In this document: one piece after another, positions 50,089 through 61,799 of the stretch | Layout of the letters: the number at the start of each line of letters is the position of its first letter | How positions within the stretch are numbered: the first letter of the stretch is position 1 | NCBI GenBank assembly: GCA_023238725.1 | Contig: CM041533.1 | Coordinates: forward strand, 23,340,176 to 23,404,175 | Origin: Scortum barcoo | Lineage: Eukaryota; Chordata; Actinopteri; Centrarchiformes; Terapontidae | Length of the DNA: 64,000 bases | Direction: 5' to 3' | Program-made: the position numbers and the translations under genes | The notes under the pieces: model-generated | Databases searched by the model: none | What the model was told of the DNA's origin: nothing | What the model saw: the letters and a program-made list of their open reading frames with translations, nothing else

Positions 50089-50910
50089 AGGATAATTCTT
50101 GTTTATTACAACTTGGGCTTTATTTCCATAGTTTTTACATTTCTGTCAGTAACAAGAAAGTCGTACTCTGCAGGTTACTTTGTGAGATCTGGGAAGGGAA
50201 CATTTCTTGTGATGGGGCAAGAAACACAGGCTTACAGGTCTTAAACAAACCTTCAGGGTAGCCAAACAGAGACGAAGGATTATTACAAACGTTTTGCCCC
50301 CCAGTTACACTTTTCATCTCGTGTGTCTTGGGCGAGTAAGATAGATATTGGATATCAAATATTGACGCGTAAATGCATCCAAGATGGACTGAAATCCGTT
50401 TGCTCCACGTTCTAGCGAGCCGCTGAAAAAGGTGTAGTTGCATTCCCTTGCTAAGACGCATATGTAAATTTTACTTCCTCAGGCAGCAGTCTGTGCAAGT
50501 AGCCTCTGCAGAGTCTGTCCTGTCACACTGATATTAAACCGGTATTAGCCCACATTTCAGCATGTGTTTCTGATCTCTGATCAGTTCAAACTTCGAACGA
50601 TCCGTGTGGTTGAGAGAACGCTGCTCCATGTGGGTGAGGGACCCCAAAAAGATGATAAAACTTCTGTCTCCCTCGTAGCACATACTGTAAATGCAGTTCA
50701 TCCAGGAGTATGTGTTGATGAGCTGATGGATAGTTGTTAGTCAGAAAGCTGTTAGTGCTCTCACTGAACTTAAAGTGCAGACGTTCTTCATGAGTTTTCT
50801 GCAAATACCAATCAGCTTCAGGTGCATTACCACCACCGTCTGTGTTGGAGTAAGACGGAGCTACAAAACAAAACAAAACAATCTGGATTTTGTCTGGAAA
50901 CAAGACACTT
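50089..50910 (-). repeat. Probable interspersed repeat with a minus-strand open frame
   Basis: The left edge 'aaaggataattcttgttta' and the following 'acaacttgggctttatttcc' look like the end of a dispersed teleost repeat I seem to remember; on the minus strand this gives two nearby AATAAA hexamers. At 50586-50862 the minus strand has a 90-codon open stretch ending in TGA, preceded by a good splice-acceptor-like ttgttttgttttgtag. The peptide (for example LLDELHLQYVLRGRQKFYHL) is not one I can name. It may be a transposon-derived coding fragment or an exon of an unknown gene. Confidence 0.35.
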
Positions 50911-51530
50911 GTAAAATTGAGCTGTCGAGTGTGTTTCCGTTCAGATAATCTTTCTCCACAAACGATCAGACTTTCTGACCTCTTGTCTTTCTTGCCCCGT
51001 CTGTCTTTGTTGTAGCAGTCTTACCGTGTTCTCTGAAGTAAGCAACTAGTGTGATGTGTACAATGTTATTATAGCTGATAGAAAAGATGGTCACAACTAG
51101 AAAAGCAGAACTCAAGTTGTAATGAACGACAATTATCCTCTAAACCTCATTTTATTGGAGTAAAATGTCAGACTATTTATAATGTGAGTGAATTTATGTC
51201 TTGAATGATAATTTCACTGGTAGACCGATGACTGCCAAAAAACTTGGATGCATTTTGTTATGAGAATAAGTATTGTTGTAAAGAGCACCAATGTGCCGCT
51301 CTGCCAATGCATCATCTGGACAATGTTTTCCTAAGCACTCATGTGGAATGTGCCAACTTTCTGAGTCTCTCTGTCTCTTAACACAACACTCACACACACG
51401 CGCAAAAAAAAACAATCCTCATTTTCATAACAGTATTGCCAATTCTGGGGCAGCCATTGCAAAAGCAATTAGCGTGGTATACCAATAAGTGACCTTCCTT
51501 GCCACTCTAATTATATGGTTTATTCCACAG

Positions 51531-52170
51531 TGTTGATTGGCTCCAGGTGTTTCATCTCTGCTGATTGGTCTAATTCAAAGTTCTGCTGTGGCTGATTGGT
51601 CAAAATAAAAGCGATGATTCTCCTGATTTGTCTTATTTCAGAGTTCTGGAGTGCTGCGCAGACTAAACCACTTGACGGAGTTGATTATCCCACCTCCTGA
51701 GCCCGGCAAATTGGTTCAATCAAAAGCGTGATTAGTTGAATCAGTTGTTTTAAATAGAATAAAAGCCTGCAGTCTCTGCCGCTCTCCACAGCTCCTTTTC
51801 AGTCTTCAAGCTAGCTTAGACCCGCCAGCCCACAGTGACAGACAAAGGTGGTGCTGTCAGGCCATTTGTCAAGACCTGTGTCAAAGAAAAGCCCTCCTAA
51901 GGATAGCGAAGTCCCACTCACAGCATGGCAGCAGGTATCTTAGCATCGTGGTATGTTGATATGTAGCTGAAGGGCGCAGGCTCAAGGTCATGACGTCTGG
52001 CCTCGAGAGCGACTTGACTCCCAAACAGGTAGACCCCCAACGGTTCTGTGCCCCCCCCCCACGACTTCATAGCTCCCGCACGATGTTGATACAGTTCCAC
52101 AATTGCGTGCTGAACAAAGTGTATTTATTTCTGTTGTACTTTTTCTTTTTGTAAATTTGAATAAAAAAGG
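51531..52170 (+). mobile_element. LTR-like or promoter-like block
   Basis: Three 'gattgg' boxes (inverted CCAAT) at 51535, 51563 and 51594, plus a degenerate one at 51624, are spaced about 30 bases apart. A TATA-like aataaaag follows at 51758-51765 and an AATAAA at 52160-52165. CCAAT boxes, TATA and polyadenylation hexamer within about 640 bases is the layout of a retroelement LTR. No paired second LTR, internal region or clear target duplication was seen, so it would be a solo LTR. A stray promoter of a short non-coding transcript is the alternative. Confidence 0.35.
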
Positions 52171-52441
52171 AACTATTTCAAAGAGATGAGTCAGACCTGC
52201 TCTGTGCTGCTTTCAACAGTCTCCCGAATTTCTGGATAATCAGACTTTTGCTGTTTGTGTGTGCCTTTTGTGTCTGTATGTGTGTCTTTGGGAGAAAGAG
52301 ACAGAGGGAGAGAGCGATTGAGAGATGTGCTGTGCAGTGCATACAAATGTGAGCGCACCTTGTGAGCATGTGTCTTGTTGTGAGTAGGTGGGTGTGCCTT
52401 GTCAAATTGGCCCCTTGAAATTTCCAAACCACAGACAGTGT

Positions 52442-52446
<5 letters not shown>

Positions 52447-52472
<26 letters not shown>

Positions 52473-52473
52473 A
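52447..52473. repeat. (TG)n microsatellite
   Basis: About thirteen TG units with TG-rich flanks. Confidence 0.9.
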
Positions 52474-52861
52474 GCATGTGTGTGTGTCTGGCTGCAGGAT
52501 GAAGGAACACCTTGTCTGGTCTGATCCAACCCGATGGGGGGATGTGAGGTCAGTAATAGAGGACAGACGGAGAGTTCTGCAGAGCAATCATGCTTTCAGA
52601 CGGAGGGGGAGAGTTCTCTGTTTGCACGCCGGCAAAAAAGAAAAACGAAAAAAAAAAAAAAGCGAGAGGACATTTTGAACTCCAGAGCAGCAGCAAATAG
52701 AGCAGACCTGACAGCTGCTACCAAATAATACGAGGCCCCTGTACCACCCCTCGCTGCTCTCCTGTATTCTGCAGCCCTCGTCCCGGCTGAATGATGGATC
52801 GGGGAGATGTGCGCCATTGCTGTGTGACTGAATAGCTGGTTAAAAAGATTTATTACAATAA

Positions 52862-52925
52862 TCAAATATGAAGGAGGGGATTATTTCTACATGATGGTTT
52901 AGAGAATGATCGTGTTAGCCGGGTC
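52862..52925 (+). other. Duplicated 64-bp element, copy 1
   Basis: Aligned by eye without gaps to 57581-57644, about 52 of 64 bases agree, including the perfect core TTTAGAGAATGATC. It lies in complex AT-rich sequence without coding potential. Confidence 0.65.
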
Positions 52926-52929
52926 TCCG

Positions 52930-55319
52930 CTTGATTACAATGATAATACCCGCCTCAAGACAGGAGAGGGAGAGGAACAGAGGGAGAGGGAAGGGATAGA
53001 GAGAACCATATTAGCAGTTAATATGCAAGTCTGTTGCATTACATAAAACTGTATTTGTGATTGGGTTAGAGCTGAGTCTGCCGAGCGCCGGGGAAGAAGC
53101 CCCTGCCATCTCTCGTGTGTCAGCGCTCGCCCATAATTATGGGATTCATGGAGCTGACTTGCCCCCTACGGAGGCAACATCCTGTATCTAAAGAGGATGT
53201 GAAGTCAGTTGGAGGCAGAACAGCTTTGACTGGCTTTTACCCCCCCAACCCCCACCCCTCCGCCAGGCAAACTGATAAAACAACTTGTAACCAACACAAC
53301 ATTCTTATCGATTTACGAGTCCTATATGTGCGTTTATCAGTCTCCCCTAAGCATCAACACCGCAATGCAGCATCCTAGGTGAGGTGCGCTGTCATGGCAA
53401 TGTCAATAATTACAGCATGCATAATTGATCATAGTATAATGGCAGAGCCGGAGATAAAATATGCTCTGTTAAATCTGCACACCTGGGAACGACTGACTAT
53501 ACGCTGCGTTGGAGAGCCACATACACACTCGATGTGCTGCAGGATTGCATCACAGGACGCTTGCGTCGGTGTGTGTGTGTGTGCATGTGCATCTGCATTT
53601 GTGTGTGTGTGAGAAGAAGTACATGGAGATTCCTCATTCTGTTTGAACCTTACTGACACACACACTCCCTCTGGCTATTCAGCGCAGTGTGTGTGCCTGT
53701 GTGTGTCCATGTGCATCTTTGCATTTCAAGTACGTATACGCTTTAAAGGCAGCCTCCAAACACAAGGAAAGTGTAAGGGAATGAATTGAATTTCATCGGC
53801 GGTGGAACTCAAGGCCGTGCGAGTGCATCTTTGTGGACCTGAGCGTAGTTAAACGTCTAACAACCTCCCGAGCAACTTTTAACTCCCCGCGTCCCTGTGG
53901 CTTTTATCCTGGCCCGCTACTTTTCCTCCTCTCCTCTTGTCTTTCTCCTTCCTTTCTCTCCGCTCACGCGTTTCACTCGGGACGCTCTCAGAGTTCACTG
54001 GCTCATTTGAAGTGGAAAATTAAATCTTCATTAACAATCTTAATTAGAGTTCGATCTCCCCATAGCAAGCCGACAGGGAATCCATAGTGCAGCAGGGGGA
54101 GACCTGGAGCAGGAGTTGGTCTCGGCAAGGTGGGGGCAGGATTAGAGGGGGTAATTAGTGAATGGGAACTTCAGGGTAAATTACACAAGAGGTATTTACA
54201 CTTTCAGAGGCATGGGGAATGGATGGAGGGGGCGGATAATTAAAGTGGCCCGCCGGTTGATGGCGGACAGCAGAGCGATAGTCCAACATGTGTGAGGTGT
54301 TCGGTGGTGCAATTCTCACTTCTGCAATGTTGGCAAAGCAGCACTGGGAGGGAGGGAGGCCAGGGGGGTGGAGGGGGGTTAAAAGGGGCATTATTAATCA
54401 GAATTCTTCATTGCAATTGCTTCTTGTCTTGCTTTTTGGTGACATGGTGTTACTTGAGGCGACATAATCCCTTATCATGCCTCCATAAGCACAGCATTTG
54501 CCTAATACCAGACAGTAATCATTCAAAGACACTACTAAGCATGCGGCCCAGTGCTCTCTCTCTCTCTTGTCCACATTTACATACTACAGCACACTATTTA
54601 GCTGCTGTGCACGGGGATTGGGCGGTAAATAAAACAATTATGTTCCGGCTCAATTAAAATATGCACAGGCCAACTGTTCTTAAAAATGAAAGCGGGGACG
54701 TCAGTGCTTCTCGTAGCGCTCCTTTTCTCTCCCTCCTGTGACTGAAGTCTTCTCTCGCTGTCGCTCTATTGTCATTAACTATCCTATCAGGAAGCATCAA
54801 AGTCCCTCTGCGGTCCCCTTTGTTGAAGCAGTGAGTTGAGGACAAGAGATTTTTGCCTGAGGGACACCAGGCAGGCTGAGCTAGCCCAGGACCTAATCCT
54901 GCCACAGGAAGCCCCGCAGGAGCAGAGCAGCAGCGTGGCCCGGGTGAGACCGCGCTTTGCCGCCACGCACCTGCAGAATAGATGATTTGATTAGCTGTCC
55001 AGCTGCTGCTTTATTTGCGGAGGAACACACAGATACACGTGGCCGCGGAATATTTCTAAACGGTGAGGGCAGGAGATAGCGTCTGGACCTCCGTTTTATT
55101 TATCTGCTCGGCGCGGTTTCCTGGGAGCTGAGCTGGTCGACCGCTCTGAGCAGGGTGATCATATCTGTGGTAATGCTGCTGTGGCGGCCCAAGACTCAGG
55201 AGAGAAGCCTGTGTGTGTGTGTGTGATGGGAGGTGACAGGCTCTATTTACGCAGCTGATCATAAGAGACAAAAAGAAAAGCAGGAACATGAGAAGCAATT
55301 ACAGATACACAAACACAGA

Positions 55320-55356
<37 letters not shown>

Positions 55357-57230
55357 AAGCGTTAAGTACGTTCATTAGCCCTTTGTGTCAGATTGGTTAA
55401 TTGTTCAATGAAGTGAGCGGAATAATAAGTTGAGGGGGGTGTTATTGCCTTCAGTAAAATGTTCATGGGGATCTCTTCTCATCAACTGTGCCTTTCATTG
55501 TCCACATAGATTGTGGAGAAATGTTAACAGCCGAGGGCTGCAGAAAAAGCAGAGTCAGTGTTTGGTCAAGTCTCCAAATACCAACAGACACTCAAACAGT
55601 GTGTGTGGCCGTTGAGAATCCCCTTATCGTCCGACTGAGTTTTTCTGTATGGCACTAGACTCTTTTCAGTAAAACCCTATCTGCCCATCTGAGTGCGCCG
55701 CTTTAACTCGATATATTAGACAAAGCTAGTAAACATGAGTAGAGAAAAACACCAAATTGATTTATTTAGCACAGGTATTCTATGGAGTGGTAATATATCA
55801 ACATCAAACGAAACAACAAAGAAACAGTGAAGTTAACAATCAGCTGGTTCAGTGTGAAGGCTGCATAATTAGCTTTTTTCGTCCACTGTATCCAATTTCT
55901 GTCTTAAAATTTGATTTTAACATTATTGTCTTTATTTTCTGCCCATAATTCCTTTCTCCTTTTATCTTGACTCGTTGATGCCGGGAGGCTTTCATAATGG
56001 AGGCCAGGATATGGGGCTTGCGACCTCTCTGGTTGTGATATAATATTCTGCCCATTACTTCACTTGCACCTCTATTAATTCTCCATTACTGAGACCGCGC
56101 TTATCACAGGGCCTGTTCTTATTTTTGCTTTTGCTGACTTGCCGGCTTGCCTGTACCTCCTGTGGTCAATACGTCTCTGTATATCATTACTCACGCTACC
56201 ATCAGTGACACGACCATACATACATAATTCGTCCTAAACAGTTTAAATATTTACCACATACAACATTGAGAATCTAAACATCACATAACATATTTAATGG
56301 AGAGCAAGATAATAAATTCATCCTGCAAAAGAAAAAAAAAATCCAGATTTGATAGAATTTGATATTTGGACACCTCAGTGGTCATTTTAAGTAACTTTTA
56401 GGTCTGTTAAAATCTCTGTCTGATAATATCACTTTTTACAGCTCTGCACTGAAGATACGAGTGAAATATTAACTCCCTACACTTAAAGGTTTTTATGCCT
56501 GCAGTATTTATCAAATGATGTGTTCATGCACATCATTTTATACTAATTTTATACCCCCAAATTCTACTTGGCTATTGTGGTTTCTTTGAGAACTTTTGTC
56601 TCTCCTCTAGAATGTAAATTTATGACAACTGGCTGCACAGTATGAGTTTGTGTAAGGATTGAAGGATCAGATAAGGATACAATCGCCACATCACTGTTCA
56701 TCGCTAGTAACAGAAAGTACACAATGACAGAAAATCATCAATGAAATAAACAAAATATAATAAGACAAATGAGATTTAGGCCGTATAAAAATGTTTGATA
56801 TAAAAATCTACCTTTAATCCGTACAAAGATAGAGTCTGAAAGACATGTATACACTCAGAGTAGCTTGACACCCCCTGAATATCTTTCTGCTGACCTCTAG
56901 TTGTTGAAGCTGACAGACTTGAATATTTCAATCAGAGAGGGCCTTGAAACAACACTTTTCAGACTGGTGTTACTATAAATGAGTCTGGAGTAAAGCTAAC
57001 CTGTGTGTGTGCAGTTGTGGGAGCAGAAGTTATTTCAGACCTGCCATCATCACACTGCAATAACTCTGATCTGCTGTGCAGATGAGGGGCATCTTATTCG
57101 AGCATGCACAGCCCCACTGAAAGTGAACCGAAAGCATGTCATGCCGCACTTACATAAACAGGCCCAGCTACATACATGTACTGTACATTGACTTGGGTCT
57201 GCTGCCACCTGCTGGAATTATAGTAACAAA
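52930..57230. other. Gene-free stretch, possibly regulatory
   Basis: No exon is supported. ATTA-rich complex segments (for example about 53135-53160, 53400-53440, 54010-54070 and 54980-55010) alternate with TG/GA simple repeats (53570-53615, 55325-55352). Several have the texture of conserved non-coding elements, but this cannot be shown without alignment. Confidence 0.3.
55325..55352. repeat. (GA)n microsatellite
   Basis: About fourteen perfect GA units. Confidence 0.9.
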
Positions 57231-57520
57231 AAAGTTATTTCTCTCCATGCTGATATCCATTCAGGGCCTGTCTGGATCCTATCCCAGCATGCTCAGTGGG
57301 AACACCCTTCACAGATCATCTGTTCATTACAGAGCTAACTCGCTCGTACAGACTATCATTCACTTTCACACCTTTAGTCAATTAAAATTCTCCAGTCTAC
57401 CTGACCTGCATGACTTTGGGATGTGGGGAAAAAATTCTGATCCCTCAGAGGCCTCAGAGAGGAGGGGCTGGGCTGGGAGATTAACACACTCGGGACTCAA
57501 GCTCCAGAATACATTGCCTA
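57230..57520. repeat. Degraded interspersed repeat, same family as 21514-21798
   Basis: 'ccattcagggcctgtctgga' then 'cctatcccagcatgctcagt', 'cattcactttcacacc', 'gacctgcatgactttggga', 'tgtggggaaaaa' and 'ctcgggactcaagctccaga' follow the order of the fish repeat seen at 21514. It is more diverged. The 129-codon open frame across it is therefore not a gene. Confidence 0.6.
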
Positions 57521-57580
57521 ACTGATGTGAAGAATTTCAAATTTGATTGAATAACTTGTGAAAATGATTGATTAATCATC

Positions 57581-57644
57581 TCAAATGTGAAGGAAGGGAT
57601 TATATGTGCACGACGCTTTAGAGAATGATCATGTTGGTCGGCTC
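57581..57644 (+). other. Duplicated 64-bp element, copy 2
   Basis: Gap-free counterpart of 52862-52925 in the same orientation, 4.7 kb downstream, with identical core TTTAGAGAATGATC. It lies just outside the degraded repeat at 57230-57520. Confidence 0.65.
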
Positions 57645-57659
57645 GTTCCTTCATTATTC

Positions 57660-60600
57660 TAACATCATATAACTGTGGTTATGTAAGATGAATTTGTTGT
57701 GTGTTGAATAAAATGTTTTTGATTACTGTAAAAAAAATGACATTTTATAAACTTACAGTTCAGCACAGCGTCATCTAAGTTAATAATCCTGGTTTGGTGT
57801 AAAAGTCACTTAACTGTATTATAATTTGTGTATAAAGCCTGCATAACAGCTCTAATAAGATTATGCAAGTATTATTGGTTTTCTGTAAGTCTCTGATGAG
57901 CACCCCGCACAGCCAAAAACACATCCACAAATACGGTAATGTTGTGTTTATTCAAGAACCCAAAGCACACATGACTGTAGCACAATTTGGACGTCTTCAC
58001 TTTGTGCCTGTGAGTATTCAGTACTTTGAGTTTGTTACTTCTATAAAGTAATCTCTCGGAGAGTGAGCTGATGGCGGCATCCGTCTGGAACAAAATGCTA
58101 ATTGTGAAACAGTTTTTTGGGCTTATATTATCTGATCTTTTACTTGTAGTTAATGAAATTGACTGAGCTACAACATCAGAAAACACCTCAAACTTTACTT
58201 TCTTTGCCATCTAGTTTTAGTCTGTATTAGAAAAGCTGTCAGTCCATTTTGTGACTGATAGCTTATTTCAGCCCTGAGATCACTTTATATTTGGATCATG
58301 GACCTTTGCAGCTTTCAACACTTTGAACTGTGGCTCAAGAGACAAGCTGGTGTTTCACAGGGCCTTGGGCTGCTTCAACACTAAAGTTTTTTCAAACATA
58401 ATCACTGAGAAAAGCAACATTATGACAACACCACTACTACTGCGACTACTACAGGCCATAGGTTGTGTGTATGCAAGCTCTGCTCCAAGAAATGCATTGG
58501 ATACAGCTTTGTGATAAATGTACTTGTACCCTCATCGAATGATTTTTTTTTTTCTCAACACAAGTTGTTTTTTTCTCAGGCTACTTTCCCCAGATGCCTC
58601 CCAGTCAGAGATCATTCTCTTTCATCTCATGTCCATCAATCTGATCTACTGCAAACCTCTGCCTCCTACTTTTTGCCCTCTGGCTTTAGATATCATATCA
58701 AACAATCACATTCAAGATTTGGTTCCAAATAACATAAACTGGAGCATGCTGAGATACTACCATGTGAGGTTACCTCAGGCATTTTACAGCATGAGAGAGG
58801 AAAACTTCCTCCACCACTGCCATGTTTCAGTTTATATCTTCGCTGCAGGAAGATTCTGTGAAAAAACGGAATTTTGAATGGGCTGATTTTTTTGCTGACA
58901 CCTACAGTAAAGCAGGCTCATTTAAAAAAGGTGCATCTGTAACAGAGCCAATAAGCCCACAAAATTATCCTTTGTATACAAAATAGGGTTTGGGTTTTTA
59001 TTACTTGTTTGTATTCTAGTCTCTTCTCCAACACCAAGCCACAGTAATTTCATTTTCCATATTACATGTGGGCTCAATCCCCACTGAGCTGCAGCTACAA
59101 GAGGTCAAGAGACACTCCTGTGAGAGTCTTCAGCACAAAAAGAACTGAGGACATTACTCCATTTGGTCTCCAAATAACAATTTAATATATTTTACAGACT
59201 TACAGACTTTTTACAGAAGTTTTATTACCCAGCTGTCTCAAATCCTTTTCCTCTGATCACTGTCATCAGTCCCCTGCTGATGCAGCGGTGGAAAATATAG
59301 ATCACAGCTGCTTTTTTGATGGCTGCTGTGAAGGATGGGCAAACAGAGCTGTCAATAAAATTAAGGGCAGAGAAGGAGGAAGTCCTGAATGGATGCTGAG
59401 AGAGTTTAAATAAAGAAAATGGCACAGATGAATGAAAGTGGAGCAATTGGTCCATAATTAGGGCCGTAATAAATCCTTTGAAAGTGGATACTCAAAAGTG
59501 TTTCCTCTAAAAGTGGTGAAAAAGGAACACTTAGGGATCCTTGGGTGAATTCCAGATGGTCTCCAGAAAATGTAGCAGTCATTTAGTTATTTCCCTAATT
59601 AGCACATTTTTATTTAGCAGGTTTTACTCTTTCAGTCATTATCAAACTATTCATTGACTGCACATTTTACTACCATTCAGACGAAGTGTGTGTGTGATGG
59701 TATAAATGAACATGAACACATGTAAACAATTACACAAAGCACCTAAATCCAGGTCTAACCTGGATACTGCAGCACCGTGTTAACGCAGGTATCACTGCCA
59801 CTACTTTTTTAATTTGTCATCCACAGAAGACATTCTTTCTAGTGACTTCATCAGGTTAAAGTCTTCTTTTAACGCACACTTCGGTCCATGATTAAGTTTT
59901 ATGCAAATATTCTATTAAATTTGCTAAAAATGTCATGGCTGTCAGAGGATGAGTCCCGATGTTTCTGGAGCCCCTTGACCCCAAAGTCTCTCCAGTCTCA
60001 CCAATAGATTACTCCATGATAGGGTATGTCAGAAATTACAGTAACTGAGTAGCTGATGTTCCTTGATATTTTCAGAGAACTGTCCTCATAAGATTAGGAA
60101 TCCTAATTGCAATGGGTGATATTTTGTATAGAAACCATCTCAATCAAATGAGTAGTTTGACATTAAAATGTACTATGATAGAAAATCAGCCTGCAGATGG
60201 TGTCAACATTATTGAAAATATTACTTTCATTCTTAAAGATTTTAGTGACTTCCTGATCATTCATCTATTAATATTAGTAGGACAAAAGAAAAATAATGGC
60301 AATTTTCCACTGAAATTTCAGGGTCCTCAGTAGATGAGTCCTAAGTGTCTGGTGCACCATCCATCCAACACCATATCATTATAAGAAATATTGCAGCTGT
60401 ACTCCTTCTTATCCATGTTTAGAATGTAGATAATGTCCTCTGCATTCTAGGACAGTGACAAGAGCTGCCTGACTTGGCAGACATCCATCCACTCTCACTG
60501 TTAATTAATACATTACTTCGTCTAATGATGACTAGATTTAAATAGGGGATTACACACGCACACACACACAAACTAACAAAGGCACGCTCGCACACTCACG

Positions 60601-61550
60601 CAAAAAGAATATGTGATAATTAGTTTATTTTTATATTTGGATATCCGCCTCAAGGATGCAACTAATTATCCTGGAACATTGCTCTTTCTTGAAAACACAC
60701 TGAGCTAAGGTGCAGAATTATTAATCACTGTAGGAGGTGAGTCCTTGAGGAAGGTAATCTTTGAATACCTTTGAAAGAAGGGGGATAAAGTCAGTAGACG
60801 GTGTCTTTTGTTTTGCCTTTTGTTGTCATTGTAAAGACACATCAATGAATATTTTTCTCTCACCTGCTCTCCTTCCCTGCTCAGTTTCTGCTGATGTCAA
60901 AAACTTAAAATAAAGAGAAAGGACGTGTCATTCGTTCAAAGCCGAGGAGAACAATTCCTCCCTTGTTCATTTTGTTGCTTGCTGGTTATTGAAAAGTCAT
61001 TTGATTTGAAGTCTGTGATCGATTAGTGGCTCCGTGTTCAACCTGTGCTTCTACTGTGAAGTATCAAAAGGTACAGCTGTTTTGATACGAGCTCTGTCAC
61101 AGTATGTGGTGCTGCTGTTTATATTAGAAATCCTAAACCAGTGATAGCGACATTTCATCTACCAAACCACCGATCCTTTTTTCTACATTTTTACTTTGAT
61201 GCTTAAATAAGTGGCACAGGCTGTGCTGCATACAAATCTTTACCTTTATAAATCATTAATGGTGTCTTAAATCTGGAACACTATCACAGATATGTTGCGA
61301 AAATCCCACTTTCAGAGCCTATGAACTTGTTTCAACACCTTTTACCAACTTCAGTGAAGTTATTTTGAAAAAGACAGACAGCTGTTGTGATGACTTCCAT
61401 TTGAACTTTTTTCACTTGTGTGGCAGATTTTTGATCTCGTGAAAAAGATTCTTTTGACTGAATATGAGATAAAACGGCATAAAACGCAGAGCAATAGGTG
61501 TACTTGTCGCATGACAGCTCTGCTCTGCTCTCTGGCCCTTTCTCTTTCAG
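57660..61550. other. Gene-free stretch
   Basis: AT-rich sequence without a supported exon. The phrases 'gaggatgagtcccgatgt' (about 59948) and 'agatgagtcctaagtgt' (about 60334) hint at an old dispersed repeat between them. A short CA stretch lies at 60555-60575. Confidence 0.4.
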
Positions 61551-61619
61551 CTTGACCAGTTTGACTACGATCCCGAAGAAACCCACCGTGTGCTCAGCCC
61601 TGTCAGAGAGACGGACTAG
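61551..61619 (+). CDS. Possible terminal coding exon of an unidentified gene
   Basis: An excellent acceptor (ggccctttctctttcag) is followed by a short frame, LDQFDYDPEETHRVLSPVRE then TD and TAG. An AATAAA lies about 170 bases downstream at 61787-61792. The acidic peptide and codon pattern fit a real last exon, but I recognise neither the protein nor any upstream exon. The antisense strand is also open over this stretch (to about 61332), so a minus-strand exon is the alternative. Confidence 0.3.
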   Translation, partial: LDQFDYDPEETHRVLSPVRETD

Positions 61620-61786
61620 CCTGAAGGGCAGATCGTGGCAGGGGTCTGCAGCACAGATATCCTCAGACAAAAAAACAACAGCATCTTTGATTGCTGCAAC
61701 ATAACTCCTGCAGCTTTTATTCCCACCTGGAGATTTCTACCATAACCACGAGAGTCCATTAGATCAACTCAGTGTGTACCAGAGCA

Positions 61787-61792
61787 AATAAA
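61787..61792 (+). terminator. Candidate polyadenylation signal AATAAA
   Basis: Canonical hexamer 168 bases after the TAG of the possible terminal exon at 61551-61619. Confidence 0.3.
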
Positions 61793-61799
61793 GGTCAGG

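Noticed and set aside
57136..57525. 129-codon open frame on the + strand
   Set aside because: It lies over a degraded teleost interspersed repeat and does not resemble a protein family.
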